A stretch of 64,000 bases of DNA from contig NZ_FMXQ01000007.1 in assembly GCF_900104485.1 (NCBI RefSeq), positions 1 to 64,000 of the forward strand, in the 5' to 3' direction. Shown in pieces: positions 8,103 to 16,779 of this stretch. The DNA comes from Bauldia litoralis. Lineage in GTDB: Bacteria > Pseudomonadota > Alphaproteobacteria > Rhizobiales > Kaistiaceae. The translations under genes were made by a program, and so were the position numbers. The notes beneath the pieces are model-generated. The model ran no database searches. It had not been told where the DNA came from and saw only the letters and a program-made list of their open reading frames with translations. Within the stretch, counting starts at the first letter, position 1, and each line of letters starts with the position of its first letter.

Positions 8103-9413
8103 TTAGCTGGTGGGATCGGCCGCGGGGCGGTTCGAATCCCTGAGGAATGCCACGGCGCCGATTTCGTCGCCGCGGTGGGGCTGGCGCTGGGGCCGCTGGC
8201 CGCCATTGCCGCCATTATTGCCGCGCCGCCGGTTACGATTGCGCGAGGCGCGCTGCGGCTTGGCCTTGTCGGGTGCGGCACCGCGCGGTTCGACGCGGTG
8301 GCCGGTCGCCGGGATATCGACCTTGATCAGCCGCTCGATCGACTTGAGGAGCGGCGTCTCGTCCGGGCTGCACAGCGAGATGGCGATGCCGGTATTGCCG
8401 GCGCGGGCCGTGCGGCCGATGCGGTGGACGTAGGTTTCCGGCACTTCCGGCAGGTCATAGTTGATGACATGGGTGATGCCGGCGACATCAATGCCGCGCG
8501 CCGCGATATCCGTCGCGATCAGCGTCGTGACGCTGCCGCTGCGGAACTTGGCCAATGCGCGCTCGCGCTGGCCCTGGCTCTTGTTGCCATGGATGGCGTC
8601 GGCGCCGATGCCGGCCTTGGCCAGCACCCGGACGACGCGATCCGCGCCATGCTTGGTGCGGGTGAAGACGAGGGCGCGGTTGATCGGCTCCTCGACCAGC
8701 AGTTCCGCAAGGCGGTTCGGCTTGTCGGCGCGACCGATATGATAGACGCGCTGTTCGATCTTCGAGACCGTCGAGGCGGGCGGGGTGACGCTGACCTGCG
8801 CCGGGTCCGTCAGCATCTCGCCGGCCAGCCGCGCGATCTCCGGCGGCATCGTGGCCGAGAAGAACAGCGTCTGGCGATCCTTCGGCAGCATGGCGATGAG
8901 GCGACGGATGTCGTGGATGAAGCCCATGTCGAGCATGCGGTCGGCTTCGTCGAGGACCAGGTATTCGACCTCATCGAGCCTGACCGCCCGGCTCTTGGCA
9001 AGGTCGAGGAGGCGGCCGGGAGTGGCCACCAGCACGTCGACGCCGCCGCTGAGGTTGCGGATCTGCTTGCGGATCGGAACGCCGCCGATGGCAAGCCGGA
9101 CGCTGAGGCGCAGGTGCTTGCCGTAGGTGGTGAAGGATTCGACGATCTGGCCGGAGAGTTCCCGGGTCGGGCTGAGGACCAGCACGCGGGCCGACTTCGG
9201 CGTCAGAGGCTTCGGCGCCGCGGCGAGCTTGTTGAGGATCGGCAGCGCGAAAGCCGCGGTCTTGCCGGTGCCCGTCTGCGCGATGCCAATGAGGTCGCGC
9301 CCTGACAGGACGACCGGAATGGCCTGCTGCTGGATCGGGGTGGGAGTGGTGTAGCCCGCTTCGGAAAGCGCGCGTGAGATCGGCTCGGCAAGGCCGAGCG
9401 CGTTGAATGACAT
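8103..9413 (-). CDS. DEAD-box ATP-dependent RNA helicase (RhlE-like)
   Basis: The 436-residue protein has all the DEAD-box motifs: Q-motif region PTPIQQQAIP, motif I AQTGTGKTAAF, Ia PTRELSGQ, II VLDEADRMLD, III SATMP, and VI HRIGRTARAG. A basic Arg/Asn/Gly-rich tail (about residues 375-436, including RNRRRGNNGGNGG) is typical of RNA-binding extensions in RhlE/CsdA-type proteins. It unwinds structured RNA in ribosome assembly or mRNA decay. It is first in an operon with infA, and the 219-base upstream region could be a long leader as in cold-shock genes. Confidence 0.92.
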   Translation of the reverse strand: MSFNALGLAEPISRALSEAGYTTPTPIQQQAIPVVLSGRDLIGIAQTGTGKTAAFALPILNKLAAAPKPLTPKSARVLVLSPTRELSGQIVESFTTYGKHLRLSVRLAIGGVPIRKQIRNLSGGVDVLVATPGRLLDLAKSRAVRLDEVEYLVLDEADRMLDMGFIHDIRRLIAMLPKDRQTLFFSATMPPEIARLAGEMLTDPAQVSVTPPASTVSKIEQRVYHIGRADKPNRLAELLVEEPINRALVFTRTKHGADRVVRVLAKAGIGADAIHGNKSQGQRERALAKFRSGSVTTLIATDIAARGIDVAGITHVINYDLPEVPETYVHRIGRTARAGNTGIAISLCSPDETPLLKSIERLIKVDIPATGHRVEPRGAAPDKAKPQRASRNRNRRRGNNGGNGGQRPQRQPHRGDEIGAVAFLRDSNRPAADPTS

Positions 9414-9632
9414 TATCAGTACTTTCTATATGCGGATTCAGCCCGCGGTTCTCGTGAACCGGGAACGCAAATCGCCGTCTGTCGGGGACATCCCGCGCGG
9501 CCTGGGCTGTCGTTTCTTGGTGTGAAGAAGCAGGCAGAAGACCGTATTTCGGAATCCGTGCAACGCGGCCTGCTGGGCGTTATCCGACGTATATCGGGCG
9601 TCCGTTTCGAAATTGCAAACGATTTCTTCCCG

Positions 9633-10493
9633 CTAGGCACGCTGCCGGTCGACCATCGCACTCCCGGCCAGACGATCACGTCGGATCAATGGCAGCGTCT
9701 TTACGGTCCGGCCCCGGGAATCGAGCCAGACGGGCTCCGCGAGCAGCTTCAGGGCGCGGATGCCGGCGTCGGGGAAATCGAGGCCCATCGAATGGGCGAG
9801 GGCGACTCGCTCTCCCGGCTTGGGGTTGAGGCCGGGGCGAATCACCGGCTCGCCGAGCTTGAGATGGTGGGCGATGTCCCATTCGCGCACGACGCCCGCA
9901 TGCCGGGTGGCCACCCAGCAATGCATGTCGTCGCAGCGGCCATGCTTCTCGGCCGGGAAGAAGTACCCGGTGACGTAGCCGGCCTCGAACCCGGCCGCGC
10001 GCAGGCAGGCGATCAGGTATGCGTTGATGTCGACGCAGGAGCCCTCGGCAACGCCGCAGGCGAGGTCGGGAATGTGGTCGTGGCCGTCGTAGAAGCGTGT
10101 TTCGGGATGGCCATAGGTGAATTTTGCCGCGACATCCTGGGCGATCGCCGCGATGCCGGCTTCGCCGTCATCGGCGGTGGCAATCCGGCGGGCGCCGTCG
10201 ACGAGGCTGTCGGCGGCGATGGTGTAGCGGTTGGGGCGATGCCCGAACAGCGCGTCGGCATAGCCCGGCCCGCCGTCGATGTAGTCGTAATGCAGGGTCA
10301 CCGGCGTGTCGGCGCACGGTGCGATCAACGCGGCCATCTGGCCGGTGCCGGCTTCGCCGACCAGCGAGAAGGGCGCGCCCTCGACTGTGAAACGGACCGG
10401 AGTCTGGTGCGGCGTCGCGATGCCGACCGGCGCCAGCAGCAGGCGGTCCGCCGCATCCTCGGTGGCGACTGTGACCGTGACAGATGTGCGCAC
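9633..10493 (-). CDS. transglutaminase-like cysteine protease family protein
   Basis: The 286-residue protein has a transglutaminase-like domain in its C-terminal half. The probable triad is Cys in GSCVDINAYLIACLRAAG, His in MHCWVATRH and Asp in REWDIAHH. The N-terminal region is a beta-rich domain as in the Transglut_N family. Such proteins often cleave or crosslink peptides, and the substrate is unknown. I place the start at GTG 10493, 15 bases past the stop of the permease frame. The same reading frame runs on upstream through the frameshifted permease to 11570, so an automatic caller may report a false 645-residue fusion. Confidence 0.75.
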   Translation of the reverse strand: MRTSVTVTVATEDAADRLLLAPVGIATPHQTPVRFTVEGAPFSLVGEAGTGQMAALIAPCADTPVTLHYDYIDGGPGYADALFGHRPNRYTIAADSLVDGARRIATADDGEAGIAAIAQDVAAKFTYGHPETRFYDGHDHIPDLACGVAEGSCVDINAYLIACLRAAGFEAGYVTGYFFPAEKHGRCDDMHCWVATRHAGVVREWDIAHHLKLGEPVIRPGLNPKPGERVALAHSMGLDFPDAGIRALKLLAEPVWLDSRGRTVKTLPLIRRDRLAGSAMVDRQRA

Positions 10494-10507
10494 CTCGGCT
10501 TCCCGGC

Positions 10508-11531
10508 TCAGACGGCAAGCTGGAAGGCGAGACCGGCAAGGATCGCACCGGAGAGGCCGAGACTGAGGTAGGTGGCGAAGACGCCCGGCTTGACCAGCGA
10601 CCACACCGCCGCCATCGCCGGGATCGAACTGACCGCGCCGGCGACCATGAAGGCCATCGCCGCGCCGGCGCCCATGCCCTGGTCCATCAGGCCGGCGAGC
10701 AGCGGCGGGGCGACGTAGCTGTTGAGATAGGCCGGCATGCCGACAACCGCCGCGGTGACGATCGGCAGGACGCCGTCGCCGCCGACCAGTCCGGCGATCA
10801 GGGTTGCAGGGACGTAGGTGACGAGCAGGGCCTCGAGCACATAGGCGAGCGCCAGCCACTTGAGGAGGAAGAGCGCGTTGGCCGCCAGTTCCGAGCGGAA
10901 GGCGACGCGGCGCGGCTCCTCGGTCCAGAAGCGCCAGACAGGCTTGCCCCTGAAAGGCGAGGGACGGCAGCCGCAGCCGCCGGAGGAGACGGCGCGGACC
11001 GGGTCGGCGAAGAAGCCATTGGCGATCATCGCCTTGACCGAGAAGCCGCCGAACACGCCAAGCGCCACGGCGGCGAGCGCCTTGCCGATGGCGAAGGGCC
11101 AGCCCAGTGATGAACAGCGTCGGCGGGTCGATCAGCGGCGAGGCGAGCCAGAAGGCCATGACCGCCGACAGGGGCGCGCCGACGGCGAGCAGCCCGGCAA
11201 TGAAGGGAATGACCTCGCAGGAACAGAAGGGCGCCAGCCCGCCAAAGGCGGCGGCGACGAAGATCATCCGTGTCTCGCGGCCCTTGAAGGCGCTGCCGAC
11301 GACCGTCTCGGCCCCGGCCGCCTTGAGCCAGGCGATCAGCAGCACGGCGAAGACGATGTAGGGCAGGGTGCCGGCGAAGGCGGTCAGCGCGAAACCGACG
11401 ACATGGGCAGCGTTGGCGGGATCGAGCAGGAGCACGGCAAGAGGTGCTGCGACCACTACGGTCCACGGTGTCGCCAGCCAAGTCTTCCAGTCGCGAAGCG
11501 GGGAAGCGGAGGTCTGAACGGCGTCGCTCAT
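10508..11531 (-). pseudogene. frameshifted DUF318-type membrane permease
   Basis: Two parts in different frames together make one permease of about 340 residues. The N-terminal part (11531 to about 11100) starts MSDAVQTSASPLRDW and contains the diagnostic FCSCEVIPFIAGLLAVGAPL. The C-terminal part (about 11100 to 10508) reads WPFAIGKALAAVALGVFGG and ends GAILAGLAFQLAV. The frame breaks near 11100, where ATCACTGGGCTGGCCC reads ITGLALRH in one frame and WPFAIG in the other. A 5-base slippage loss from GGGCTGGGCTGG would explain it. The family exports metalloids or metals. The start overlaps the ArsR gene stop as ATGA. It is either a true pseudogene or an assembly error. Confidence 0.8.
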
Positions 11532-11860
11532 GCGGCGTCCTCGCAGGATCGGGTTTCGTCGGCGCAGCACTCCTTGAGGAGATAGCCGGCCAGCGCTTGC
11601 AGATGATCGTAGGCGGCGCGGTTGATGACCTGGCGGCCGACCTTCTCCTGCGTCACCAGGCCCGCCGAGGCGAGAAAGCGCAGGTGATGGGCAAGGGTCG
11701 AGGCAGCCATGCCGGTGCGGGTCTGGATGTCGCCGACGGGAAGCCCGCCCGATCCGGCCTTGACCAGCGTCAGCAGCACCTGGAGGCGCGCCTCCGACCC
11801 GACGGCGGCGAAACCCTGGGCGGCTTCCTCGATAGCGAGATCGTCATTCGATATAACCAT
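11528..11860 (-). CDS. ArsR-family transcriptional regulator
   Basis: The 110-residue winged-helix repressor has the helix-turn-helix region VGDIQTRTGMAASTLAHHLR followed by the wing. Cysteines occur only in the tail (KECCADETRSCED), a possible metal or metalloid sensing site. It starts at ATG 11860, inside an inverted repeat (11853-11880) that is probably its own operator. It overlaps the permease gene by 4 bases, so the pair forms an autoregulated resistance-type operon. With the permease frame broken the unit may be decaying. The longer frame to 12085 has no coding character upstream of 11860. Confidence 0.85.
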   Translation of the reverse strand: MVISNDDLAIEEAAQGFAAVGSEARLQVLLTLVKAGSGGLPVGDIQTRTGMAASTLAHHLRFLASAGLVTQEKVGRQVINRAAYDHLQALAGYLLKECCADETRSCEDAA

Positions 11861-11880
11861 ATTTCTAGTTATTTGGTTAT
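11853..11880 (-). promoter_or_regulatory. candidate ArsR operator
   Basis: The arms ATAACCA (11853-11859) and TGGTTAT (11874-11880) form a 7-bp inverted repeat around an AT-rich centre that also covers the start codon of the ArsR gene. Position and symmetry fit autorepression. Confidence 0.55.
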
Positions 11881-12097
11881 TTGTGGATGTGTCAATCGAT
11901 AAAGACGGCCCCTGCATGGCCGCCATGCGCGGCAAGGCGTTGCCGGAAGGCGGCGACCCGGCTATCACCCTTCCCAAAGCCGGGAGACCGGCGAATCGCG
12001 CAGTGGTCGCCCCGGCGACGGCTCCCCTCACATCCCGACGCTGGATGCACGCCCGGCCTTGTTGCCGCGCCGGCTCTGCCGTCATTGCGGGCGAACA

Positions 12098-13582
12098 ATG
12101 ACCTCTCTCTCAGCTTACCGCGAACAATGGTTCGGCAACATTCGCGGCGACCTGCTTTCCGGGCTGGTCGTCGCTCTGGCGCTGATTCCCGAGGCCATCG
12201 CCTTTTCGATCATCGCCGGTGTCGACCCGAAGGTCGGGCTTTATGCCTCCTTCTCGATCGCGGTGATCGTCGCGATCACCGGCGGCCGGCCGGGGATGAT
12301 CTCGGCGGCGACGGCGGCGACCGCGGTGCTGATGGTGACGCTGGTCAAGGAGCACGGGCTCCAGTACCTGCTGGCGGCGACGGTGCTTGCCGGTCTGATC
12401 CAGATCGGCGCCGGCCTGTTGCGGCTCGGCTATGTCATGCGCTTCGTCTCGCGGTCGGTGATGACCGGCTTCGTCAACGCGCTGGCGATCCTGATCTTCA
12501 TGGCGCAACTGCCGGAACTGATCGGCGTGCCGTGGCTGACCTATGTGATGGTCGCCGCCGGCCTCGCCATCATCTACCTGTTTCCGCTGCTGACGAAATC
12601 GATCCCGTCGCCGCTGATCTGCATCCTGATCCTCACCGCTGTCGCCATCACCTTCGGCTTCGACGTCCGCACCGTCGGCGACATGGGCGAACTGCCCTCG
12701 ACCTTCCCGATCTTCCTGCTCCCCGACATTCCGCTCAATCTCGAGACGCTGATGATCATCCTGCCCTATTCGGCGGCGGTGGCGGCGGTCGGCCTGCTCG
12801 AGTCGCTGATGACGGCGACCATCGTCGACGACCTGACCGACACGCCGAGCGACAAGAACCAGGAGTGCATCGGCCAAGGCATCGCCAACACCGCGACCGG
12901 CTTCATCGGCGGGATGGCCGGCTGCGCGATGATCGGCCAGTCGATGATCAACGTGAAATCGGGCGGCCGCGGCCGGCTCTCGACCTTCTGCGCCGGCATC
13001 TTCCTGCTCTTCATGATCGTCATCCTCGGCGACTGGGTGAAGCAGATCCCGATGGCGGCGCTGGTGGCGATCATGATCATGGTGTCGATCGGCACCTTCT
13101 CCTGGTCGTCGATCAAGAACCTCAAGGACCATCCGCGCTCGTCGTCGATCGTCATGCTGTCGACGGTGCTCTGCGTCGTCTTCACTCATAACCTGGCGAT
13201 CGGCGTGCTGGTCGGCGTGCTGCTTTCCGGCATCTTCTTCGCGTGGAAGATCGCCCAGATCTTCCGGGTCACCTCGACGCTTTCCGAAGACGGCAAGGCG
13301 CGCACCTATCTGGTCGAGGGACAGGTGTTCTTCGCCTCGGCCGACGCCTTCACCGCCGCCTTCGATTTCAAGGAGGCGCTCGAAAAGGTGACCATCGACG
13401 TCAGCCGGGCCCACATCTGGGACATCTCCAGCGTTGCGGCGCTGGACATGGTCGTGCTCAAGTTCCGTCGTGAGGGCGCCGAGGTCGAGATCGTCGGAAT
13501 CAACGAAGCGAGCGTGACAATCGTCGACAAGCTTGCCGTCCATGACCAGCCGGGCGCGCTCGAACGCCTGATGGGGCACTAG
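12098..13582 (+). CDS. SulP-family anion transporter with STAS domain
   Basis: The 494-residue protein has the SulP N-terminal signature ([20 protein letters not shown]) and about 11-12 membrane segments. It also has the [16 protein letters not shown] motif and a cytoplasmic STAS domain from about residue 400 ([13 protein letters not shown], then [20 protein letters not shown]). SulP proteins carry sulfate, bicarbonate or dicarboxylates; this one is BicA/YchM-like, but the substrate is not decidable. A universal stress protein gene begins 11 bases downstream, so the pair is an operon. Start at 12098, giving [20 protein letters not shown], a usual SulP N-terminus. Confidence 0.88.
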   Translation: MTSLSAYREQWFGNIRGDLLSGLVVALALIPEAIAFSIIAGVDPKVGLYASFSIAVIVAITGGRPGMISAATAATAVLMVTLVKEHGLQYLLAATVLAGLIQIGAGLLRLGYVMRFVSRSVMTGFVNALAILIFMAQLPELIGVPWLTYVMVAAGLAIIYLFPLLTKSIPSPLICILILTAVAITFGFDVRTVGDMGELPSTFPIFLLPDIPLNLETLMIILPYSAAVAAVGLLESLMTATIVDDLTDTPSDKNQECIGQGIANTATGFIGGMAGCAMIGQSMINVKSGGRGRLSTFCAGIFLLFMIVILGDWVKQIPMAALVAIMIMVSIGTFSWSSIKNLKDHPRSSSIVMLSTVLCVVFTHNLAIGVLVGVLLSGIFFAWKIAQIFRVTSTLSEDGKARTYLVEGQVFFASADAFTAAFDFKEALEKVTIDVSRAHIWDISSVAALDMVVLKFRREGAEVEIVGINEASVTIVDKLAVHDQPGALERLMGH

Positions 13583-13593
13583 GGAGGTACGCC

Positions 13594-14448
13594 ATGTCGA
13601 GATTCATCGCGCTGGTCGACGGCTCGATCTATTCCAAGAGCGTTTGCGAGCATGCCGCCTGGATCGCCGGGCGGACCGGATCGGCCGTCGAGGTGCTGCA
13701 CGTCCTCGGCCGGCGGGAGATGGCAAGTGCACCCTCCAATCTCAGCGGCAGCATCGCACTCGGCGCGCGGACCTCGATCCTCGAGGAACTGAGCGCCCTC
13801 GACGAGCAGCGCGCCAAGCTCTCCCAGAAACGCGGCTGGGCAATCCTCGACGACGCCAAGGCGCTGATCGAGGCTGGTGGGGTCAGCAACGTCACGACCC
13901 GGCTGCGGATCGGCGACCTTGTCGAGGAAGTGGCCGAGTCCGAGACCGATTCCGACATGGTGGTCATCGGCAAGCGCGGCGAGGCGGCCGACTTCGCCAA
14001 GATGCATCTCGGCTCGAACCTCGAGCGCATCGTGCGCTCGGTCCAGAAGCCGGTCTTCGTCGCCGCGCGCGCCTTCAAGCCGATCGACAAGATCCTGATC
14101 GCCTTCGACGGCGGGCCGAGCAGCATGAAGGCGGTCGACCATGTCGCCCGCAGCACGCTCTATGCCGGGTTGAAGTGCCGGCTGGTGATGGTCGGCTCCG
14201 AGACCTCGGAAACGGCGAAGCAACTCGCCGGCGCCAAGACCATCCTCCAGGCCGGCGGCTACTCCGTCGATGCGGCGATCATTCCGGGACAGGCCGAAAA
14301 GGCGATCCTCGACACGATCGAGGCCGACGCCGTCGATCTTCTCGTCATGGGCGCCTATGGCCACTCGAAAATGCGCAACCTGATCATCGGTTCGACGACC
14401 ACCGAGATGGTCCGGCTCTGCAAGATCCCGGTCGTCCTCTACCGCTGA
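13594..14448 (+). CDS. tandem-domain universal stress protein
   Basis: The 284-residue cytoplasmic protein is built of two UspA domains. The first starts SRFIALVDGSIYSKSVCEHA and ends near VFVAARAFKP. The second starts KILIAFDGGPSSMKAVDHVA and ends with the nucleotide-binding motif VMGAYGHSKMRNLIIGSTT (GxxGHS-type). It probably binds ATP and supports stress survival. GGGAGG 8 bases upstream and the 11-base gap to sulP show co-expression, so it may sense or tune anion transport. The two genes recur together in other bacteria as far as I recall. Confidence 0.9.
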   Translation: MSRFIALVDGSIYSKSVCEHAAWIAGRTGSAVEVLHVLGRREMASAPSNLSGSIALGARTSILEELSALDEQRAKLSQKRGWAILDDAKALIEAGGVSNVTTRLRIGDLVEEVAESETDSDMVVIGKRGEAADFAKMHLGSNLERIVRSVQKPVFVAARAFKPIDKILIAFDGGPSSMKAVDHVARSTLYAGLKCRLVMVGSETSETAKQLAGAKTILQAGGYSVDAAIIPGQAEKAILDTIEADAVDLLVMGAYGHSKMRNLIIGSTTTEMVRLCKIPVVLYR

Positions 14449-14464
14449 TCCCAAGGATCGCGCG

Positions 14465-14494
14465 GCAGCGTCGGCCCGGGCCGGCGCATCGCTG
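14465..14494. terminator. possible bidirectional terminator hairpin
   Basis: Between the convergent usp and reductase genes lies GCAGCG, then the palindrome CGGCCCGGGCCG, then CGCTGC. It makes a strong GC stem but has no T-run, so factor-independent termination is uncertain. Confidence 0.35.
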
Positions 14495-15076
14495 CTACGG
14501 GACGCAACGATAGGCGTTCATGATCACGCCAGCGGGCGTGGCCTTCGAACTGACGAGAGCGAGGTCGCGCGCGTCGGCGCCCTCCGGGAAGAAGCGCTTT
14601 CCCCGGCCGAGCAGGACCGGACTGACGAGCAGCAGAACGTCGTCGGCGAGCCGGTGTTGCAGCAGCACCGGCGTCAGCGTCGAACTTCCCCACACGATCA
14701 GGTCAGGACCGTCCTTCTGCCTGATGGCGCGAATGCCCTCGACGATGTCCGTGCCGAGGTCCTCGACCGGCCCCCATGCGAGGCTGTCCGGCCGGTGGGT
14801 CGCAACGTATTTCCCTGCCCCGTTCAGACTGTTCGCCATCGGCGTGTCCTCGATCTTCGGCCAGTAATCGCTCCAGATATCGTAGGTGCGTCGGCCCAGA
14901 AGCAGATCGAACACCTTGCCATGCGCCGCGACGATGGCCTCGCCAACCGCCGGATCGGCATGGCGCATGGACCATCCGCCAAGGCCGAAGCCGTTGTCCC
15001 GATCTTCGTCCGGCCCACCGGGGCCCTGGATCACGCCGTCGAGCGAGATGTGTTCGATGATCCTGATCGTTCTCAT
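14495..15076 (-). CDS. dihydrofolate reductase/RibD-C family protein
   Basis: The 193-residue protein belongs to the RibD C-terminal/bifunctional deaminase-reductase family. Signs are the N-terminus MRTIRIIEHISLDGVIQGPG, LLLGRRTYDIWSDYWP (the nucleotide-contact helix), DLIVWGSSTLTPVLLQ, and LLVSPVLLGRGKRFFPEG. It likely reduces a small substrate with NAD(P)H. The natural substrate of these stand-alone proteins is generally not known. It is a single gene, convergent with usp. Confidence 0.85.
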   Translation of the reverse strand: MRTIRIIEHISLDGVIQGPGGPDEDRDNGFGLGGWSMRHADPAVGEAIVAAHGKVFDLLLGRRTYDIWSDYWPKIEDTPMANSLNGAGKYVATHRPDSLAWGPVEDLGTDIVEGIRAIRQKDGPDLIVWGSSTLTPVLLQHRLADDVLLLVSPVLLGRGKRFFPEGADARDLALVSSKATPAGVIMNAYRCVP

Positions 15077-15218
15077 GCGTCCGTCTCCCGTGTCACTATC
15101 CGATACAGAGGAGACGAACGAAGGCCGGCCGTTTCGACACCTGTCGAACTGGAGTTCGGCCCAAGCCAGGGCGTGGCGCCCGCAGGCACGTGACCGGGGC
15201 GTCAGCGATGCCGGCTGA

Positions 15219-16517
15219 TCAGTGGATGTTGCGGATCATCGCGGCGTCGGGGAGGCAGGTGACCTTGTCGCCGTTCTTGGCCTGCCACTGGCCGACGGCG
15301 ATCCGGGTCTTGAACCCGATCAGGCCGTCGGAACCGCCGACATCGAGGCCCTGGGCCTCGAACTGGCGCTGCATTTTGGCGACCTCGGCGCGATTGAAGC
15401 CGCCGACCTTGCCCCAGCCGGCGGTGAAGGACGCGTTGTTGCCGAGGCGGTCGGCGAGGTGGCCGATATAGAGGGCGTATAGGTCCGAGTAGTTGTAGTC
15501 CTTGAGGACGTAGAAATTGCCGCTGACGATGAAGGCCGGGCCGAGACGGCCGGCCGGCATCAGCAGGAAGGCTTCGCGGTCCTGCTCGATCCGGGGCAGG
15601 GGACGGCCGTCGATCATGGTCAGGCCAAGGTCGCCCCACGCCATCATGCCGCGACCCTGCTCGGGGCCTTCGAGGTGGCAGGGGACGTTCGCCGGAACGG
15701 CGACCTCGACGCCCCAGCCGCGCTCCGGATCCCAACCCTTGTGCAGCAGGAAATTGGCGATCGAGGCGAGGGTGTCCGGCACCGAATTCCAGATGTCGCG
15801 CCGGCCGTCGCCATCGAAATCGACCGCATAGTCGAGGTAGAAGGACGGCAGGAACTGCGGCTGGCCAAGGGCGCCGGCCCATGAACTCTTCATCTGCGAC
15901 GCCTTGATCTCGCCGGTCTGGACAATCTGCAGGGCAGCGATCAGCTCGGGCCGGAAGAACTCCTTGCGCCGGCCCATGAAAGCGCGGGTCGCCAGCGTCC
16001 GGATGGCCGAATAGGGGAGCTTGGCGTTGCCGAAGCTGGTCTCGCGCGCCCAGATCGCCAGCGTGATCTCGCCCGGCACGCCGAAGCGCTGCTCGATGCC
16101 GGTCAGCGTCTTCTGCCACTTGCCGATCAGCTTGCGGCCGATGGCGACCTGGGTGTTGAGGTTGTTCTGGTTGAAATAGGCGCCTGGACTGCGGAACTCT
16201 GCCTGGGACTCGACGGTGTGCGGCGCCGAGGTTCCCGGCGGCACAAGCTCGGGCAGATCCCAGTCGAGCGTCACCTTGCCCAGCGCCGACTGGAAGGTGG
16301 CGCGCGATACGCCGGCGGCCTGCGCCTCCGGCCAGATGTCGTTGGCGAGGAATGTCTGGAAGTCCCGCTCGATCGCGGCGCGATCGACGGCCTGGGCGAG
16401 GGGCGTTGTCAGCACCAGCGCGACGGCGATCAGGGCGAGTCGCCATGCACCGCGTAGCGAGGCGCGCGGCAATCGGGATGCGGACCGGGGCGAGGTAGGG
16501 CGGGGCTGTCTCTGCAT
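15219..16517 (-). CDS. lytic murein transglycosylase, MltB family
   Basis: The 432-residue exported enzyme has a signal peptide (RGAWRLALIAVALVLTTPLA, cleavage near AQAV). An SLT_2 (MltB-like) catalytic domain covers about residues 45-340, with the catalytic Glu in IWARETSFGNAKLPY. GALGQPQFLPSFYLDYAVDF and AWGDLGLTM are further family marks. A C-terminal PG_binding_1 repeat (LYIGHLADRLG, then VAKMQRQFEAQGLDVGGSDG) binds peptidoglycan. It cleaves glycan strands in the periplasm to 1,6-anhydro products during wall turnover. I start at 16517 rather than 16547 for a cleaner signal peptide. Confidence 0.9.
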   Translation of the reverse strand: MQRQPRPTSPRSASRLPRASLRGAWRLALIAVALVLTTPLAQAVDRAAIERDFQTFLANDIWPEAQAAGVSRATFQSALGKVTLDWDLPELVPPGTSAPHTVESQAEFRSPGAYFNQNNLNTQVAIGRKLIGKWQKTLTGIEQRFGVPGEITLAIWARETSFGNAKLPYSAIRTLATRAFMGRRKEFFRPELIAALQIVQTGEIKASQMKSSWAGALGQPQFLPSFYLDYAVDFDGDGRRDIWNSVPDTLASIANFLLHKGWDPERGWGVEVAVPANVPCHLEGPEQGRGMMAWGDLGLTMIDGRPLPRIEQDREAFLLMPAGRLGPAFIVSGNFYVLKDYNYSDLYALYIGHLADRLGNNASFTAGWGKVGGFNRAEVAKMQRQFEAQGLDVGGSDGLIGFKTRIAVGQWQAKNGDKVTCLPDAAMIRNIH

Positions 16518-16578
16518 GGAATCAGAATAACAGACCCATCCGGGCAATCGAAAGGCAGTGACGGCGCCTCGCAGAGCC

Positions 16579-16674
16579 TCAGTGGAACGAGGCGACCGAA
16601 TAGCCGAAGAGCATGCCGGCCATGATCCAGCTCAGGAAGCCGAGGGTCGCGAAGGCAAAGAGGGTATTGGCCAT
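16579..16674 (-). CDS. predicted 31-residue membrane peptide
   Basis: A short frame encodes MANTLFAFATLGFLSWIMAG followed by MLFGYSVASFH. One hydrophobic helix spans about residues 5-27, with a polar end. The frame ends in TGA and lies alone in the 260-base gap between the transglycosylase and malic enzyme genes. The Shine-Dalgarno sequence is weak (GGAT about 9 bases upstream). The size and single helix resemble small membrane subunits such as CydX or CcoQ, but no partner gene is nearby. Conservation in relatives would be needed to be sure that it is translated. Confidence 0.5.
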   Translation of the reverse strand: MANTLFAFATLGFLSWIMAGMLFGYSVASFH

Positions 16675-16779
16675 GATGAAAGATCCGCCGGTTTGTGTGG
16701 TCGGCGGAGGTTTCGCATTGTCGGCCGGTACCTGCCCTGAACGGCCGGTTGTGTCCGGTTCAGGGTCCTTACCTGAAGG

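Noticed and set aside
9633-11570. 645-residue permease-transglutaminase fusion
   Set aside because: The middle third translates to Arg-rich nonsense, while the permease continues cleanly in another frame, so this is a frameshift artefact.
12110-13579. 489-codon frame opposite the SulP gene
   Set aside because: The translation is Asp/Arg/His-rich and matches no protein pattern. SulP is certain on the plus strand.
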